Shown: one piece after another, positions 17,671 through 27,398 of the stretch
Layout: each line of letters starts with the position of its first letter
How positions within the stretch are numbered: position 1 is the stretch's first letter
From: an uncultured Candidatus Saccharibacteria bacterium
GTDB lineage: Bacteria; Patescibacteriota; Saccharimonadia; Saccharimonadales; Saccharimonadaceae
Reading direction: 5' to 3'
NCBI GenBank assembly: GCA_948514425.1
Contig: CAOQYN010000001.1
Coordinates: forward strand, 16,041-80,040
Length of the DNA stretch: 64,000 nucleotides
Position numbers and translations under genes: made by a program
The notes under the pieces: model-generated
Database searches by the model: none
Seen by the model: only the letters and a program-made list of their open reading frames with translations
Told to the model about the DNA's origin: nothing

Positions 17671-18264
17671 ATGATCAAAACAAACATGCAAAAAACAACT
17701 TCTAATACTCGGCATCGACTACCGCTCTATCGCCGAGCATGGTTCCTAGTGTTGTTAGTACTCATCGCTATAGCAGCGATTGTATGTTTAGTGGTTTTTC
17801 TTGTCAAACCAGATAATCATGACGCGGCGTCTGCTGATTCAAAATCTGGGGATGATGCCTCTCAAGATCTGTCAGAGCAAGAAGTTTCTCAAACTAATGA
17901 TGGTCAACATGATAACCAAAATGAGCCATATTCCGATCCAGATCAAATTACTCCTCAATACGAGGGCGAAAACCCTAACCTCGCTAACGACCTAAGCGGT
18001 AATATTGCTAATTACAGTTATGACGGTGGTATGTTGAAAATTAATACCATGATTAATCAATACCTTAGTAGCGGTACTTGCGAATTAAAAGTAACTGGCA
18101 GTAACGGAAATATCTATACGGCGTCATCTGATATTATTGCCTCTGCTTCAACATCGGCCTGCTACGATTTAGGTGTTGCAGTATCACCAGATACCTATAC
18201 GATTGAAATCACCATAAAGAGTGACAACAAACAAGGAATTATTACCGGAGAGATTAGCCTATGA
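17671..18264 (+). CDS. Single-pass membrane protein with acidic linker and beta-type ectodomain
   Basis: 197 residues. A basic N-terminus, one membrane segment (~26-46, WFLVLLVLIAIAAIVCLVVFLV), an acidic Asp/Gln/Ser-rich linker (~50-110), then a ~85-residue domain with alternating hydrophobic residues ('LKINTMINQYLSSGTCELKVTGSNGNIYTASSDII') and two Cys, resembling a small Ig-like or type-I-signal-like beta fold. No family recognised. Its last codon overlaps the start of the ricin-lectin gene (ATGA), so the two are co-translated and may act together at the surface. Confidence 0.6.
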   Translation: MIKTNMQKTTSNTRHRLPLYRRAWFLVLLVLIAIAAIVCLVVFLVKPDNHDAASADSKSGDDASQDLSEQEVSQTNDGQHDNQNEPYSDPDQITPQYEGENPNLANDLSGNIANYSYDGGMLKINTMINQYLSSGTCELKVTGSNGNIYTASSDIIASASTSACYDLGVAVSPDTYTIEITIKSDNKQGIITGEISL

Positions 18265-20438
18265 GTTTAAAATTAGACTTTAAAGAACTAAAGATGTATC
18301 GCCGTACGGCTTTTATAGTCTTTGTTTTTTGTATGATGATGAGTTTTTCTTTCTTTGCGATGCGCGGGATGCAAAAATCATCTGCCGCTTCGACAGCTAA
18401 TTTTAGACCAGGGAACATCATTAGCGATACTGTAATGGCAAACTACAACTCAATGTCAAAAGACGACATTCAACGTTTTTTGACCGCTAAAAACCCATGT
18501 AATGACCGCGACTATAATAAATATCTTCGCCTCAAGGCTGCCTACCCAAATAATAGTTGGCATTTTGAAAACGGTCATTTTATTTGTTTATCTGAAGAGC
18601 GCTTTGGAGATGGTGAAGCCATAGGTTCTGGCCAAACCGCCGCAGAAATAATTTATCAAGCTGCTCAAGACTATAAGATTAACCCCCAAGTCATCATTGT
18701 TCTCCTACAGAAAGAGCAAGGATTAATTACAGACACCTATCCTAACCAAATCCAATACCGTGCCGCTACTGGATTTGGTTGCCCCGATACAGCTGCTTGT
18801 AGTACGCAATATTATGGCTTCAAAAACCAAGTTCGCAATGCCGCTAATATGTTCCGTACTGTCCTTAACGGAGGTTGGTCTAACTATCCCGCCTACACAA
18901 CATCCTACATACAATACAATCCGAACGCTAATTGTGGCGGCACTCATGTCTATATAGAAAATCGCGCTACGTCTGCTTTATATCGTTACACCCCATATCA
19001 ACCAAATGCCTCTGCTCTCAATGCTGGCTACGGTACTGGTGATGTTTGTGGCGCCTACGGTAACCGCAATTTCTACCTCTACTTTGTTGATTGGTTCGGT
19101 AACACACAATTAGATATGCCGATTACTCGGCACCGCGTAATTGAAGATGGGGTTTATACGATTACTTCAGGCACAACCTATGATACTGCACTAACTGTCA
19201 ATGGCAGTACATCAGGATCTAATGTGAGCATGAATTCACGCAGTGGTGCAAATACACAAAAATGGCAGATAACATACCACGATAGCGACTCTACTTATAG
19301 CTTCACAAATCAAGCAACAGGATTAGCACTAGACATTCATGGTGCCAGCGTAGCCAGTGGCGCTAATGTTGAAGTATTTACCAAAAGCGGTAATTGTAAT
19401 CAAAAATGGCACGCAATAGCAAATAATGACGGAACGTTTGGCTTTGTTTCAGCTTGTTCATCAACAGTAGCCCTCGACGTCTATGGAGCTAGCGCAGCGA
19501 GCGGAGCTAATGTACAGAGTTATAGTTATCATGGCGATATCAGTCAAAAGTGGCGCATAATTCCTGATGCAGCCCTACCTGATGGCTTATATAGCATTTC
19601 CCCCACTCATGAAAAATCTCTGACCTTAGATGTGTTTGGAGGCTACACAAGTCCAAAAACAAACGTACAAGTTTACACTAACCATGAATCTCCTAACGAG
19701 AAATGGAACCTCCAATACGATCAACGTGATGGAACCTATAAAATAACTAGCCTTAGCAGTGGTCTTGCCCTTGATGTCTATGGCGGATATACAGGCAACG
19801 GTACAAATATACAGATGTACAATTATCACGGGAGTTGTGGCCAAAAATGGCTTATCGTGCCAAATAGCAAGGGATATACCATTGCTTCAGCCTGCTCTGG
19901 CTTATCACTCGACGTCTATGGTGGATATAAAAATAGTGGCTCTAACGTTCAGCTTTGGCAACAAAATGACGCCGATCACCAAGTTTGGCAAATCACGCCA
20001 ACCCGTGCTGGAATCCTTGCTGATGGGATCTACTCTATTGCCGCAAGCGCGAATGGTGGCCTATTGCTAGACGCCAGTAATAATATTAGTGGCAGCAATG
20101 TTAGAATTTACAATCAAGCTAACTCCAATATGCAAAAATGGAAATTAACTACCAATAATGACGGAACATACTACATTACAAATGTTGCATCAGGATTATC
20201 CTTAGACGTCTATGGGGGATATACGAATAACGAAGCCAATGTTCAAGTATTCACGGCTCACTACGGTCAAAATCAAAAATGGAAAATTGAACAAAATGCA
20301 GACGGAACTTACTCTATACGTTCCGCAAATTCCAATAAATCACTTGATATTTACGGTGGTACCGCTAACGGAAACAACGTCCAACAGTATTCATGGCATG
20401 GTGGCGATAATCAAAGGTGGCGAATAGTAAAGGATTAA
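18261..20438 (+). CDS. Exported protein: lysozyme-like domain plus three ricin-type beta-trefoils
   Basis: 725 residues. A signal/anchor segment at ~15-35. Residues ~45-280 form a Cys-containing domain with 'GNIISDTVMANYNSMSKDDIQRFL', 'INPQVIIVLLQKEQGLITD', 'ATGFGCPDTAACSTQYYGFKNQV' and 'GTGDVCGAYGNRNFYLYFVDWFG'. This arrangement is familiar from actinobacterial secreted proteins and probably has a lysozyme-like fold with the Glu in KEQGL. Residues ~290-725 hold nine 'LDVYGG...NVQ...QKW' repeats. Nine QxW units make three beta-trefoils, which bind sugars. Likely an adhesin or wall-acting enzyme of the cell surface. The start overlaps the preceding stop. Confidence 0.8.
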   Translation: MSLKLDFKELKMYRRTAFIVFVFCMMMSFSFFAMRGMQKSSAASTANFRPGNIISDTVMANYNSMSKDDIQRFLTAKNPCNDRDYNKYLRLKAAYPNNSWHFENGHFICLSEERFGDGEAIGSGQTAAEIIYQAAQDYKINPQVIIVLLQKEQGLITDTYPNQIQYRAATGFGCPDTAACSTQYYGFKNQVRNAANMFRTVLNGGWSNYPAYTTSYIQYNPNANCGGTHVYIENRATSALYRYTPYQPNASALNAGYGTGDVCGAYGNRNFYLYFVDWFGNTQLDMPITRHRVIEDGVYTITSGTTYDTALTVNGSTSGSNVSMNSRSGANTQKWQITYHDSDSTYSFTNQATGLALDIHGASVASGANVEVFTKSGNCNQKWHAIANNDGTFGFVSACSSTVALDVYGASAASGANVQSYSYHGDISQKWRIIPDAALPDGLYSISPTHEKSLTLDVFGGYTSPKTNVQVYTNHESPNEKWNLQYDQRDGTYKITSLSSGLALDVYGGYTGNGTNIQMYNYHGSCGQKWLIVPNSKGYTIASACSGLSLDVYGGYKNSGSNVQLWQQNDADHQVWQITPTRAGILADGIYSIAASANGGLLLDASNNISGSNVRIYNQANSNMQKWKLTTNNDGTYYITNVASGLSLDVYGGYTNNEANVQVFTAHYGQNQKWKIEQNADGTYSIRSANSNKSLDIYGGTANGNNVQQYSWHGGDNQRWRIVKD

Positions 20439-20441
20439 CCC

Positions 20442-22454
20442 ATGACCGGCAGTAAAGTTGAAGCAAATCCAGAACAGCCCTCAAGTGTTAATCAGGTACT
20501 CAGAGCAATAAAGCGTAGAGCTGGCTTTGTGGTACAAATAATCCACCCTCGGAATATAAAAAAAGCATACAAAATTCTGCAAAAAGGTGGCTCCAAAGAG
20601 TTTATGCGACGCTTTCGAGCAAAGTGCCAGTACTATTATGCTGATCAGCGTTATCAATACCGAGATTATCTTCGCATCACGCGTCCCACGGAGAAAGAAT
20701 TAGAACAACAACGCAAAGCGCACTTTGCATATCGGCCTTGCTTTGGAGTTATGATACCTTTATATAATACTAAACCAGAGTATTTAGAAGATCTCCTTGA
20801 TAGCTTCCAGGCACAAACTTATAGCAACTTTAAATTATTTATGGTTGACGCATCGCCTGTAGAAGACGGAAAAACTTCTTTAACTGATATTATGCATCTT
20901 GAAGCAGAAAAAGATCCCCGTATTATTTACGAGGTATTAGACCAGAATGAAGGTATTGCTGGCAACACCAATCAAGCCATCACCATTGCAATGCAAGACA
21001 CGGACGTTACTCATATTGCACTCTGCGATCACGATGATTTTATTGAACCAGATACCCTTTACCAATATGCCAAAGTCCTAAATCGAGATACGAATGTCAA
21101 GATTATTTATTCAGATGAAGACGTTGTTAAACACAAAGATGATCCAGAGGCCTACTACGTCATGAAGCCTGATTTTAGCCCCTACTACATGGAAAGCTGC
21201 AACTACATTAATCACTTCTTTACTTGCGAAAAAGAATTATTCAGGACAATTAAGACTAAAGAAGGGCTATACGAACAGCCAGAGTATGATGGCGCACAGG
21301 ATTACGATTTATATCTGAGACTGATTGAGAAAGCATTAGAATTAGATCAAAAACTAGAAAAACAATCAACACAAAAGATTAAAAACGCCATATATACATC
21401 GTCTACCATTCATCATGTACCAAAAGTTTTATACCATTGGCGCGCAGCAGAGACTTCAACGGCTCAAGATCCACATAACAAATTATACGCCTTTGACGCT
21501 GGTAAACGCGCTCTAGAAGCGTATTTTCAGCGACGGCAAGTTAACGTTAAGTCTGTCGAACATACAGATGTACTCGGCACCTATCGCACGAAATACAGTC
21601 TCGATCAAGAACCACTTGTAAGTGTGATTATTCCCAATAAAGACCACGCAGCAGACCTAAAAAAAGCGATTGAGTCAGTCAAAAACGGAACCTACCGAAA
21701 CCTCGAATTTATCGTTATCGAAAATAACTCAACAGAACCCGAAACCTTTGCTTATTATAAAGAGCTAGAAAAGACTCAAGACATTAAAATCGTGTATTTT
21801 GAAGGCGAATATAATTATTCGGCAATCAATAATTACGGCGTTAAAAGCGCCAAAGGTGAGATTTTATTGTTACTCAATAACGATATTGAAATGATTAATC
21901 CAGACTCGATTGCGGAAATGGTTGCTATTTTAAGGCGCGAACAAGTCGGAGCTGTCGGAGCTCAGCTGCTATTTGATAATGGCGAACTCCAACATGCTGG
22001 TGTTATTATTGGTTTTGGCGGCAGTGCGGGACACATTTTTCACCGCATGCGTCCAGAATTTAGTTATGGTAACCGCGCAAACTGTGTTACTAATTATTCT
22101 GCAGTGACGGCCGCCTGTTTCATGGTGAAAAAATCAACATATGAAGCAATAGAAGGGTTTGACGAAAAATTCACTATTTCATTTAACGATGTAGATTTCT
22201 GTCTTAAAATCCGTTCTCTTGGCGAATTGATCGTCTACAGTCCATATGCTAAGTTTTACCATTACGAAAGCAAAAGTCGTGGACCTGATACTAAGGGTGA
22301 AAAACGATTACGTATGGAACAGGAGGCTGCACGTCTACGCCATAAATGGCCAGAAATATACCAAAAAGGCGACCCCTACTACAATAAAAACTTCACCCTC
22401 CATCGCTTTGATTGTAGTTTACGAGAAATCTCACCCTCGGATTTTCACGAATAA
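20442..22454 (+). CDS. Two-domain GT2 glycosyltransferase (rhamnosyltransferase type)
   Basis: 670 residues. Two GT-A/GT2 catalytic domains in tandem. The first (~98-330) has 'FGVMIPLYNTKPEYLEDLLDSFQAQTYSNFKLFMVDASP' and 'ALCDHDDFIEPDTL'. The second (~385-600) has 'PLVSVIIPNKDHAADLKKAIESV', 'LLLLNNDIEMI' and 'GFDEKFTISFNDVDFCLKIRSLG'. Such tandem enzymes build O-antigen or rhamnan backbones from nucleotide-sugars at the cytoplasmic membrane face. Three bp after the ricin-lectin stop, weak AAGGA site. Acceptor and donor cannot be read from sequence; neighbouring rml genes favour dTDP-rhamnose. Confidence 0.85.
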   Translation: MTGSKVEANPEQPSSVNQVLRAIKRRAGFVVQIIHPRNIKKAYKILQKGGSKEFMRRFRAKCQYYYADQRYQYRDYLRITRPTEKELEQQRKAHFAYRPCFGVMIPLYNTKPEYLEDLLDSFQAQTYSNFKLFMVDASPVEDGKTSLTDIMHLEAEKDPRIIYEVLDQNEGIAGNTNQAITIAMQDTDVTHIALCDHDDFIEPDTLYQYAKVLNRDTNVKIIYSDEDVVKHKDDPEAYYVMKPDFSPYYMESCNYINHFFTCEKELFRTIKTKEGLYEQPEYDGAQDYDLYLRLIEKALELDQKLEKQSTQKIKNAIYTSSTIHHVPKVLYHWRAAETSTAQDPHNKLYAFDAGKRALEAYFQRRQVNVKSVEHTDVLGTYRTKYSLDQEPLVSVIIPNKDHAADLKKAIESVKNGTYRNLEFIVIENNSTEPETFAYYKELEKTQDIKIVYFEGEYNYSAINNYGVKSAKGEILLLLNNDIEMINPDSIAEMVAILRREQVGAVGAQLLFDNGELQHAGVIIGFGGSAGHIFHRMRPEFSYGNRANCVTNYSAVTAACFMVKKSTYEAIEGFDEKFTISFNDVDFCLKIRSLGELIVYSPYAKFYHYESKSRGPDTKGEKRLRMEQEAARLRHKWPEIYQKGDPYYNKNFTLHRFDCSLREISPSDFHE

Positions 22455-22459
22455 TATAG

Positions 22460-22465
22460 TATAAT
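22460..22465 (+). promoter_or_regulatory. -10 box for near-leaderless rgpF-like transcript
   Basis: TATAAT ends 7 nt before the ATG at 22473. Confidence 0.5.
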
Positions 22466-22472
22466 ATACTGC

Positions 22473-24065
22473 ATGAGGGAGAAAAAGAAACGACTTTGCC
22501 TTTTTGCTGGTTTTGACGCGCAATCGGAGATCGCAGACTACGTTGTCTACTATCTTAAGGCGCTTTCACAAATCGCCGATGTATATTATTGGGGCGATTT
22601 TGAAACATCTGACGCCGAAAAAGCTAAAATTCAACCCTATTGCAAAGAAGTATATTGCGCCAAACATGGCAAATATGATTTTGGATCATGGCAAGAATTA
22701 ATCCAGAAAATTGGTCGCAAAAATATCGCAGCGTACGATGAACTAATTCTCGCAAACGACTCTTGTTATGCTCCACTTTTCGATCTATCAGAGTTATTTA
22801 GCAAAATGGACAAAAGAAACTGTGATTTCTGGGGTGTATCCGCTGCTTATAGGCAACACATCCATCTGCAGAGCTACTTCGTAGTACTTAAACAGCCCGT
22901 TATCCAATCGGATGTATTTTATGATTTTTTCCAACAAATTAAACCCGAAGCAAACTATTGTGATGTGTGTGCAACCTATGAAGATCGTTTTACATATTTA
23001 TTAAGTAAGGCCGGATTTCATTTTAGTTCATATATAGACTATAACGATATTACCAATCATCCTTATCGAGATATGATGGCCACAATCCAAAAACGCCATT
23101 TTCCTTTCCTTAAAGTCAAATTTTTCCTTGGTGGCATACGCGACCAAGCTGGAGTAGCAGACTGGCGACAAGTTATTAGAGAAGATACCAATTACCCAGT
23201 CTCTTTAATTGAAGAAGATCTAGTGCGACGAGGGTTCGATTTATCATCTATTGATAAGGCAGTACAAGAAAAGCAAAGTGAGACCCCAATTTTTTATCCT
23301 CAAACGTCATTCCTAAAAAAAATCATAAAGCAAGCAGGAAAAATAATACTAAAACCAATAATTCGCTTAGCTGATACTTATATTGGTAGTCGTACATCAT
23401 CTTATTTCTATAAAGTTGATCGCATTAATCGATCCTATCGCGGACTGCAACAAAAGTACGATGAACTTCTCGCACAGGTAAATCCAGATTTTATACCCCA
23501 AAAAATCCATCTAGTAAACACCGATGAGAAGTGTGACCTAAAGCTTACTGATATAGATGCAAGCATAATCAAACGCTTTGATCTTGAGCTGCCGCTAACT
23601 AATGAATCAAGCGTTCTTTTGGTGGGAAATATCAGTACACATAATTTAGCTTCTTTAGAATTATATGACCCGCAAACAATTTTCCTAAACAATAATTGGC
23701 AAGAAGATCTCAAAATCCGCAGCGCCACCACCGACAATCTATGTGATTTCAAGTTTGTAGACGAATCAAAAAACCGGCTTTATTTCGATTTTATCTTGGT
23801 GCAGCCACTAGAAAAAGGCTCATCAGATAAAGCAGTGAAAGAGTTCATTGCGAATTTGAAAGAGCAAATGACTTTTGAATCTGTTTTGGCGCTAATAGTT
23901 CCAAATCCAGAGGTTGAAAAATATCAGCAAATCTTACAATCCGAAGGTCTGCATCCTGCTAGCTCAGAACGCGGTCTAGTTGTACGGAGTGACCCATTTC
24001 AGGTGTATTGTGATAAAATAGGGAGTATAAAAGGCTACAAGGCTCTAGTTTACAAAATCAAGTAG
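22473..24065 (+). CDS. RgpF-like rhamnan synthesis protein
   Basis: 530 residues. Residues 1-250 match the RgpF family ('RLCLFAGFDAQSEIADYVVYYLKALSQIADVYYWGDF', 'GSWQELIQKIGRKNIAAYDELILANDSCYAPL', 'CDFWGVSAAY', 'FFLGGIRDQAGVADWRQVI'). RgpF proteins add or process rhamnose side-groups on rhamnose-glucose polysaccharides. Residues ~280-530 resemble a nucleotide- or SAM-type Rossmann region but show no clear motif I would name. Followed 18 bp later by rmlA with its own AAAGGAG site. Confidence 0.78.
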   Translation: MREKKKRLCLFAGFDAQSEIADYVVYYLKALSQIADVYYWGDFETSDAEKAKIQPYCKEVYCAKHGKYDFGSWQELIQKIGRKNIAAYDELILANDSCYAPLFDLSELFSKMDKRNCDFWGVSAAYRQHIHLQSYFVVLKQPVIQSDVFYDFFQQIKPEANYCDVCATYEDRFTYLLSKAGFHFSSYIDYNDITNHPYRDMMATIQKRHFPFLKVKFFLGGIRDQAGVADWRQVIREDTNYPVSLIEEDLVRRGFDLSSIDKAVQEKQSETPIFYPQTSFLKKIIKQAGKIILKPIIRLADTYIGSRTSSYFYKVDRINRSYRGLQQKYDELLAQVNPDFIPQKIHLVNTDEKCDLKLTDIDASIIKRFDLELPLTNESSVLLVGNISTHNLASLELYDPQTIFLNNNWQEDLKIRSATTDNLCDFKFVDESKNRLYFDFILVQPLEKGSSDKAVKEFIANLKEQMTFESVLALIVPNPEVEKYQQILQSEGLHPASSERGLVVRSDPFQVYCDKIGSIKGYKALVYKIK

Positions 24066-24083
24066 CGAGTAAAGGAGTTAATT

Positions 24084-24962
24084 ATGAAAGGCATTATTTT
24101 AGCTGGCGGTTCTGGTACGCGCCTTTATCCAATTACTGAAGGAATTAGTAAGCAACTAATGCCAATTTATGATAAACCCATGATTTTCTATCCTCTCTCG
24201 GTTTTAATGCTCGCTGATATTCGCGACATTCTTATTATTACCACTCCTGGCGATCAGGTTAGCTTCCAACATCTTTTAGGTGATGGTTCAAAGTTTGGCA
24301 TCAACCTTTCTTACGCTATCCAGCCTGAACCACGCGGTCTAGCTGATGCTTTTATTGTCGGCGAAGAATTCATCGGCAATGAAGCTTGCGCCATGGTTCT
24401 AGGCGATAATGTATTTTATGGTAATGGCCTGACCAAGTTACTCATGAATGCTCGCGATAATGCAGAGTCTGGATTTGCAACCAACTTTGGCTTTCGTGTT
24501 CATGACCCAGAGCGCTTCGGTATTATGGAAGTGGATGACTCCGGCAACATCCTAAGCATTGAAGAAAAACCCTCTAACCCTAAATCTGATTTTGCAGTTA
24601 CTGGGCTCTATTTCTACCCGGCGGGTGTTTCTAAACTTGCAAAACAAGTGCAGCCGTCCGAACGTGGAGAGATAGAAATTAGTACCCTCAATAATATGTA
24701 TCTGCAATCCAACAAGCTCAAAGGGGAATTACTAGGTGGTGGTTTTTGCTGGTTTGATACTGGAACTTTCGATAGTCAGATGGACGCCGCTGTTATGATT
24801 CGTGCCCTTGAGACCAACCAAAGCCGTATTATTGCCTGTCTCGATCAAATTGCTTTCGATCGAGGTTGGATTAGCCGTGAGCAATTAGCCGAACGCGCAA
24901 ATCTTTGTAAAAAGAATAAATATGGACAATTTCTTATTAAAGTTTTGGAGGATGTTCGATGA
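24084..24962 (+). CDS. rmlA: Glucose-1-phosphate thymidylyltransferase
   Basis: 292 residues, the normal RmlA length. Nucleotidyltransferase signature 'GIILAGGSGTRLYPITEGISKQLMPIYDKPMIFYPL', then 'AMVLGDNVFYG' and 'FRVHDPERFGIMEVD'. Makes dTDP-glucose from glucose-1-phosphate and dTTP, first step to dTDP-L-rhamnose. AAAGGAG ribosome site. Its stop overlaps the start of rmlC by 4 nt. Confidence 0.96.
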   Translation: MKGIILAGGSGTRLYPITEGISKQLMPIYDKPMIFYPLSVLMLADIRDILIITTPGDQVSFQHLLGDGSKFGINLSYAIQPEPRGLADAFIVGEEFIGNEACAMVLGDNVFYGNGLTKLLMNARDNAESGFATNFGFRVHDPERFGIMEVDDSGNILSIEEKPSNPKSDFAVTGLYFYPAGVSKLAKQVQPSERGEIEISTLNNMYLQSNKLKGELLGGGFCWFDTGTFDSQMDAAVMIRALETNQSRIIACLDQIAFDRGWISREQLAERANLCKKNKYGQFLIKVLEDVR

Positions 24963-25522
24963 ATAAAATTTCTACTAATCTTCAAGATTGTTATATCCTT
25001 GAACCAGCACGGTTTGGCGACGCCCGCGGCTATTTTTCGGCGCCATATATCGAAAGTGAATATCGCGCACTCGGCTTCCAAGGCTTAAAACAGGTTAGCC
25101 GCAGCAAATCTGCCAAGGGGGTATTGCGCGGCATGCATTTTCAGAAAAATGAATATGCTCAAGCAAAAATCGTTGAGGCTATACAAGGCGCAGTTATTGA
25201 TGTTGTAATCGATCTTCGTAAAAGTTCGTCTAGTTACGGCAAATGGACTTCAGTCTTACTTACGCCAGAAAATGGTCGGCAGCTCTACGTTCCTCGCGGT
25301 TTTGCTCACGGATTTTTAAGCCTTAAAGACGATACAGTTTTTCAATATTTTGTCGACAACGCCTATGCACCAGAGCAAGAAGGTGGCATCGCATGGGATG
25401 ACCCGACTGTTGGTGTTGATTGGCAAAGCTTCTTTGACGAATATGATATTTCACATCCAGAATTATCCAGTAAAGACACTAAATATGGAGGTTTAGCCGA
25501 TTTCGAAAAGGAGCAAGCATGA
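24959..25522 (+). CDS. rmlC: dTDP-4-dehydrorhamnose 3,5-epimerase
   Basis: 187 residues, cupin-fold RmlC: 'RGYFSAPYIESEYRALGF', 'SKSAKGVLRGMHFQKNEYAQAKIVEAIQGAVIDVVIDLRKSSSSYGKW' with the catalytic His in LRGMHFQ, and 'LYVPRGFAHGFLSLKDD'. Third step of dTDP-rhamnose synthesis. Coupled by ATGA overlaps at both ends (24959-24962 and 25519-25522). Confidence 0.95.
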   Translation: MNKISTNLQDCYILEPARFGDARGYFSAPYIESEYRALGFQGLKQVSRSKSAKGVLRGMHFQKNEYAQAKIVEAIQGAVIDVVIDLRKSSSSYGKWTSVLLTPENGRQLYVPRGFAHGFLSLKDDTVFQYFVDNAYAPEQEGGIAWDDPTVGVDWQSFFDEYDISHPELSSKDTKYGGLADFEKEQA

Positions 25523-26397
25523 AATATCTCATTACCGGCGTTAGTGGTCAGCTCGGATATGATGTTAAACGCGATTTATTAGAGCGAGGCGTATCCGAAA
25601 ACGACATCTCTAGTCCTCGTACAGCAGAAATGGACATTACAGATCGACAAGCTGTGGAAAACTATGTGGAAAACTTTCGTCCAGATGTCATTATCCACTG
25701 TGCTGCGTACACCAATGTCGATGGCGCTGAAAGTGATCCAGAAGTTTGTCAAAAAGTTAATGTAGAAGGCACAAAACACCTTGTTGAAGCCGCCAAACAG
25801 GTCAATGCAAAACTTATCTATATCTCTACGGATTACGTTTTCAATGGTGAAAGCTCCGAACCGTATGAAGTAGAATCTCAGGCTGACCCACAAAGCGTTT
25901 ATGGAGCCACCAAATACGAAGGGGAACTTGCCGTCCAATCTTATTTCAAACATTTCATAGTGCGTATTTCCTGGGTCTTTGGCATTAATGGTCATAATTT
26001 TGTCAAAACCATGATCAAGGTCTCCAAAGGACGAGAAGTAGTATCTGTAGTCGATGACCAAATCGGCTCCCCAACTTACACCGTTGACTTAGCGAAATTT
26101 CTTATTGACCTTTCCAAGAGCGACAAGTATGGTACTTACCACGCCACCAACGAAGGCTTCTGCTCCTGGGCAGATTTTACCGAAGAAATTTATCGTCTTG
26201 CTGGCATTACGACTAAAGTTAACCATGTTAGTACCGATGAATACATCAAAATCGCTGGACGTCCGCAAGCTAAGCGTCCGCACTATTCCAAACTTAGCAA
26301 AAAAGTTCTTGAAGAAAACGGCTTTACTCGTTTGCCAAGTTGGCAAGATGCGACTCGTCGTTACATCGCAGAATTAGAAAAGGAAGGAGAAATATGA
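25519..26397 (+). CDS. rmlD: dTDP-4-dehydrorhamnose reductase
   Basis: 292 residues, SDR family: 'YLITGVSGQLGYDVKRDLL' (NAD(P)-binding GxxGxxG), 'HCAAYTNVDGAESDPEVCQKVNVEGTKHL', 'YISTDYVFNGE' and YGATK for the Tyr-x-x-x-Lys catalytic pair. Final step giving dTDP-L-rhamnose. Two DnaA-box-like TGTGGAAAA words occur inside the gene (25653-25661, 25665-25673). The last bases overlap the rmlB start. Confidence 0.95.
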   Translation: MKYLITGVSGQLGYDVKRDLLERGVSENDISSPRTAEMDITDRQAVENYVENFRPDVIIHCAAYTNVDGAESDPEVCQKVNVEGTKHLVEAAKQVNAKLIYISTDYVFNGESSEPYEVESQADPQSVYGATKYEGELAVQSYFKHFIVRISWVFGINGHNFVKTMIKVSKGREVVSVVDDQIGSPTYTVDLAKFLIDLSKSDKYGTYHATNEGFCSWADFTEEIYRLAGITTKVNHVSTDEYIKIAGRPQAKRPHYSKLSKKVLEENGFTRLPSWQDATRRYIAELEKEGEI

Positions 26398-27398
26398 AAT
26401 ATATCGTAACTGGCGGCTGCGGCTTTATTGGTAGCAATTATCTGCATTATGTTGTAGACAAATATCCTGAAGATGAGTTTATTTGTCTTGATGCGTTAAC
26501 CTATGCTGGCAATTACCATAATCTCGAACCAGTATTGGGCAAAGAAAATTTCCGCTTTGTCAAAATGGACATCACGGATCGCGAAGGTGTCGATCAGCTC
26601 TTTGCTGCCGAGAAACCTGATTATGTCATCAATTTTGCCGCCGAAAGCCATGTCGATAATTCCATCAAAAACCCTGGGATCTTCGTCAAAACCAACGTTA
26701 TGGGAACACAAGTCTTGATGGACGCTTCGTTAAAACATGGTGTCAAGCGTTACCATCAGGTCTCCACAGACGAAGTTTATGGTGATTTACCTCTTGATCG
26801 CCCCGACTTACTCTTCACCGAACAGACTCCACTACACACTTCTAGCCCATATTCAGCCTCCAAGGGTGGTGCAGATTTACTCGTTCTTGCATACATGCGC
26901 ACCTTTAAACTCCCTGCCACAATTAGCCGTTGTTCCAATAATTATGGTCCATATCAATTTCCAGAAAAGCTGATTCCGCATGTCCTCAAATGCGCACTCA
27001 GCGACAAGAAGGTGCCAGTTTACGGTGAAGGGAAGAATGTTCGCGATTGGATTCATGTATATGATCACAACGTCGGAGTAGATATGATTGTTCGTCAGGG
27101 CAAGGAAGGTGAAATTTATAATCTAGGTGGTCGCGCCGAGCGTGATAACCTTACGATTGTAAAAACGATTTTGAGCGCCATTGGCAAGCCAGAGAGTCTC
27201 ATTGAATTTGTTACCGATCGCCCTGGACACGATCTGCGCTACGCTATGGATCCAACCAAAGCCGAGACCGAGCTTGGTTGGACTCGCAAGTACAATTTTG
27301 ACGATGGTATCAAAGCAACAATTGATTGGTATCTAGCCCATCAAGACTGGGTCCATGACATCGAAAATGGAGAATATCGTAATGCCTACCAAGGCTAA
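26394..27398 (+). CDS. rmlB: dTDP-glucose 4,6-dehydratase
   Basis: 334 residues from the ATG at 26394, chosen over an upstream in-frame ATG at 26340 because AGGAAGGAGA lies directly before it and the protein then begins 'MKYIVTGGCGFIGSNYLHYV' as in the family. SDR motifs: GxxGxxG, 'VINFAAESHVDNSIKNP', 'QVSTDEVYGDLP', 'YSASKGGADLLVLAYMRTF' (YxxxK), 'NNYGPYQFPEKLIP', 'RDWIHVYDHNVG'. Second step of the rhamnose pathway. The order A-C-D-B is complete here. Confidence 0.95.
   Translation: MKYIVTGGCGFIGSNYLHYVVDKYPEDEFICLDALTYAGNYHNLEPVLGKENFRFVKMDITDREGVDQLFAAEKPDYVINFAAESHVDNSIKNPGIFVKTNVMGTQVLMDASLKHGVKRYHQVSTDEVYGDLPLDRPDLLFTEQTPLHTSSPYSASKGGADLLVLAYMRTFKLPATISRCSNNYGPYQFPEKLIPHVLKCALSDKKVPVYGEGKNVRDWIHVYDHNVGVDMIVRQGKEGEIYNLGGRAERDNLTIVKTILSAIGKPESLIEFVTDRPGHDLRYAMDPTKAETELGWTRKYNFDDGIKATIDWYLAHQDWVHDIENGEYRNAYQG

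Noticed and set aside
26340..26393. Longer RmlB start
   Set aside because: It lies inside rmlD, while AGGAAGGAGA and the canonical MKYIVTGGCGFIG N-terminus are at 26394.
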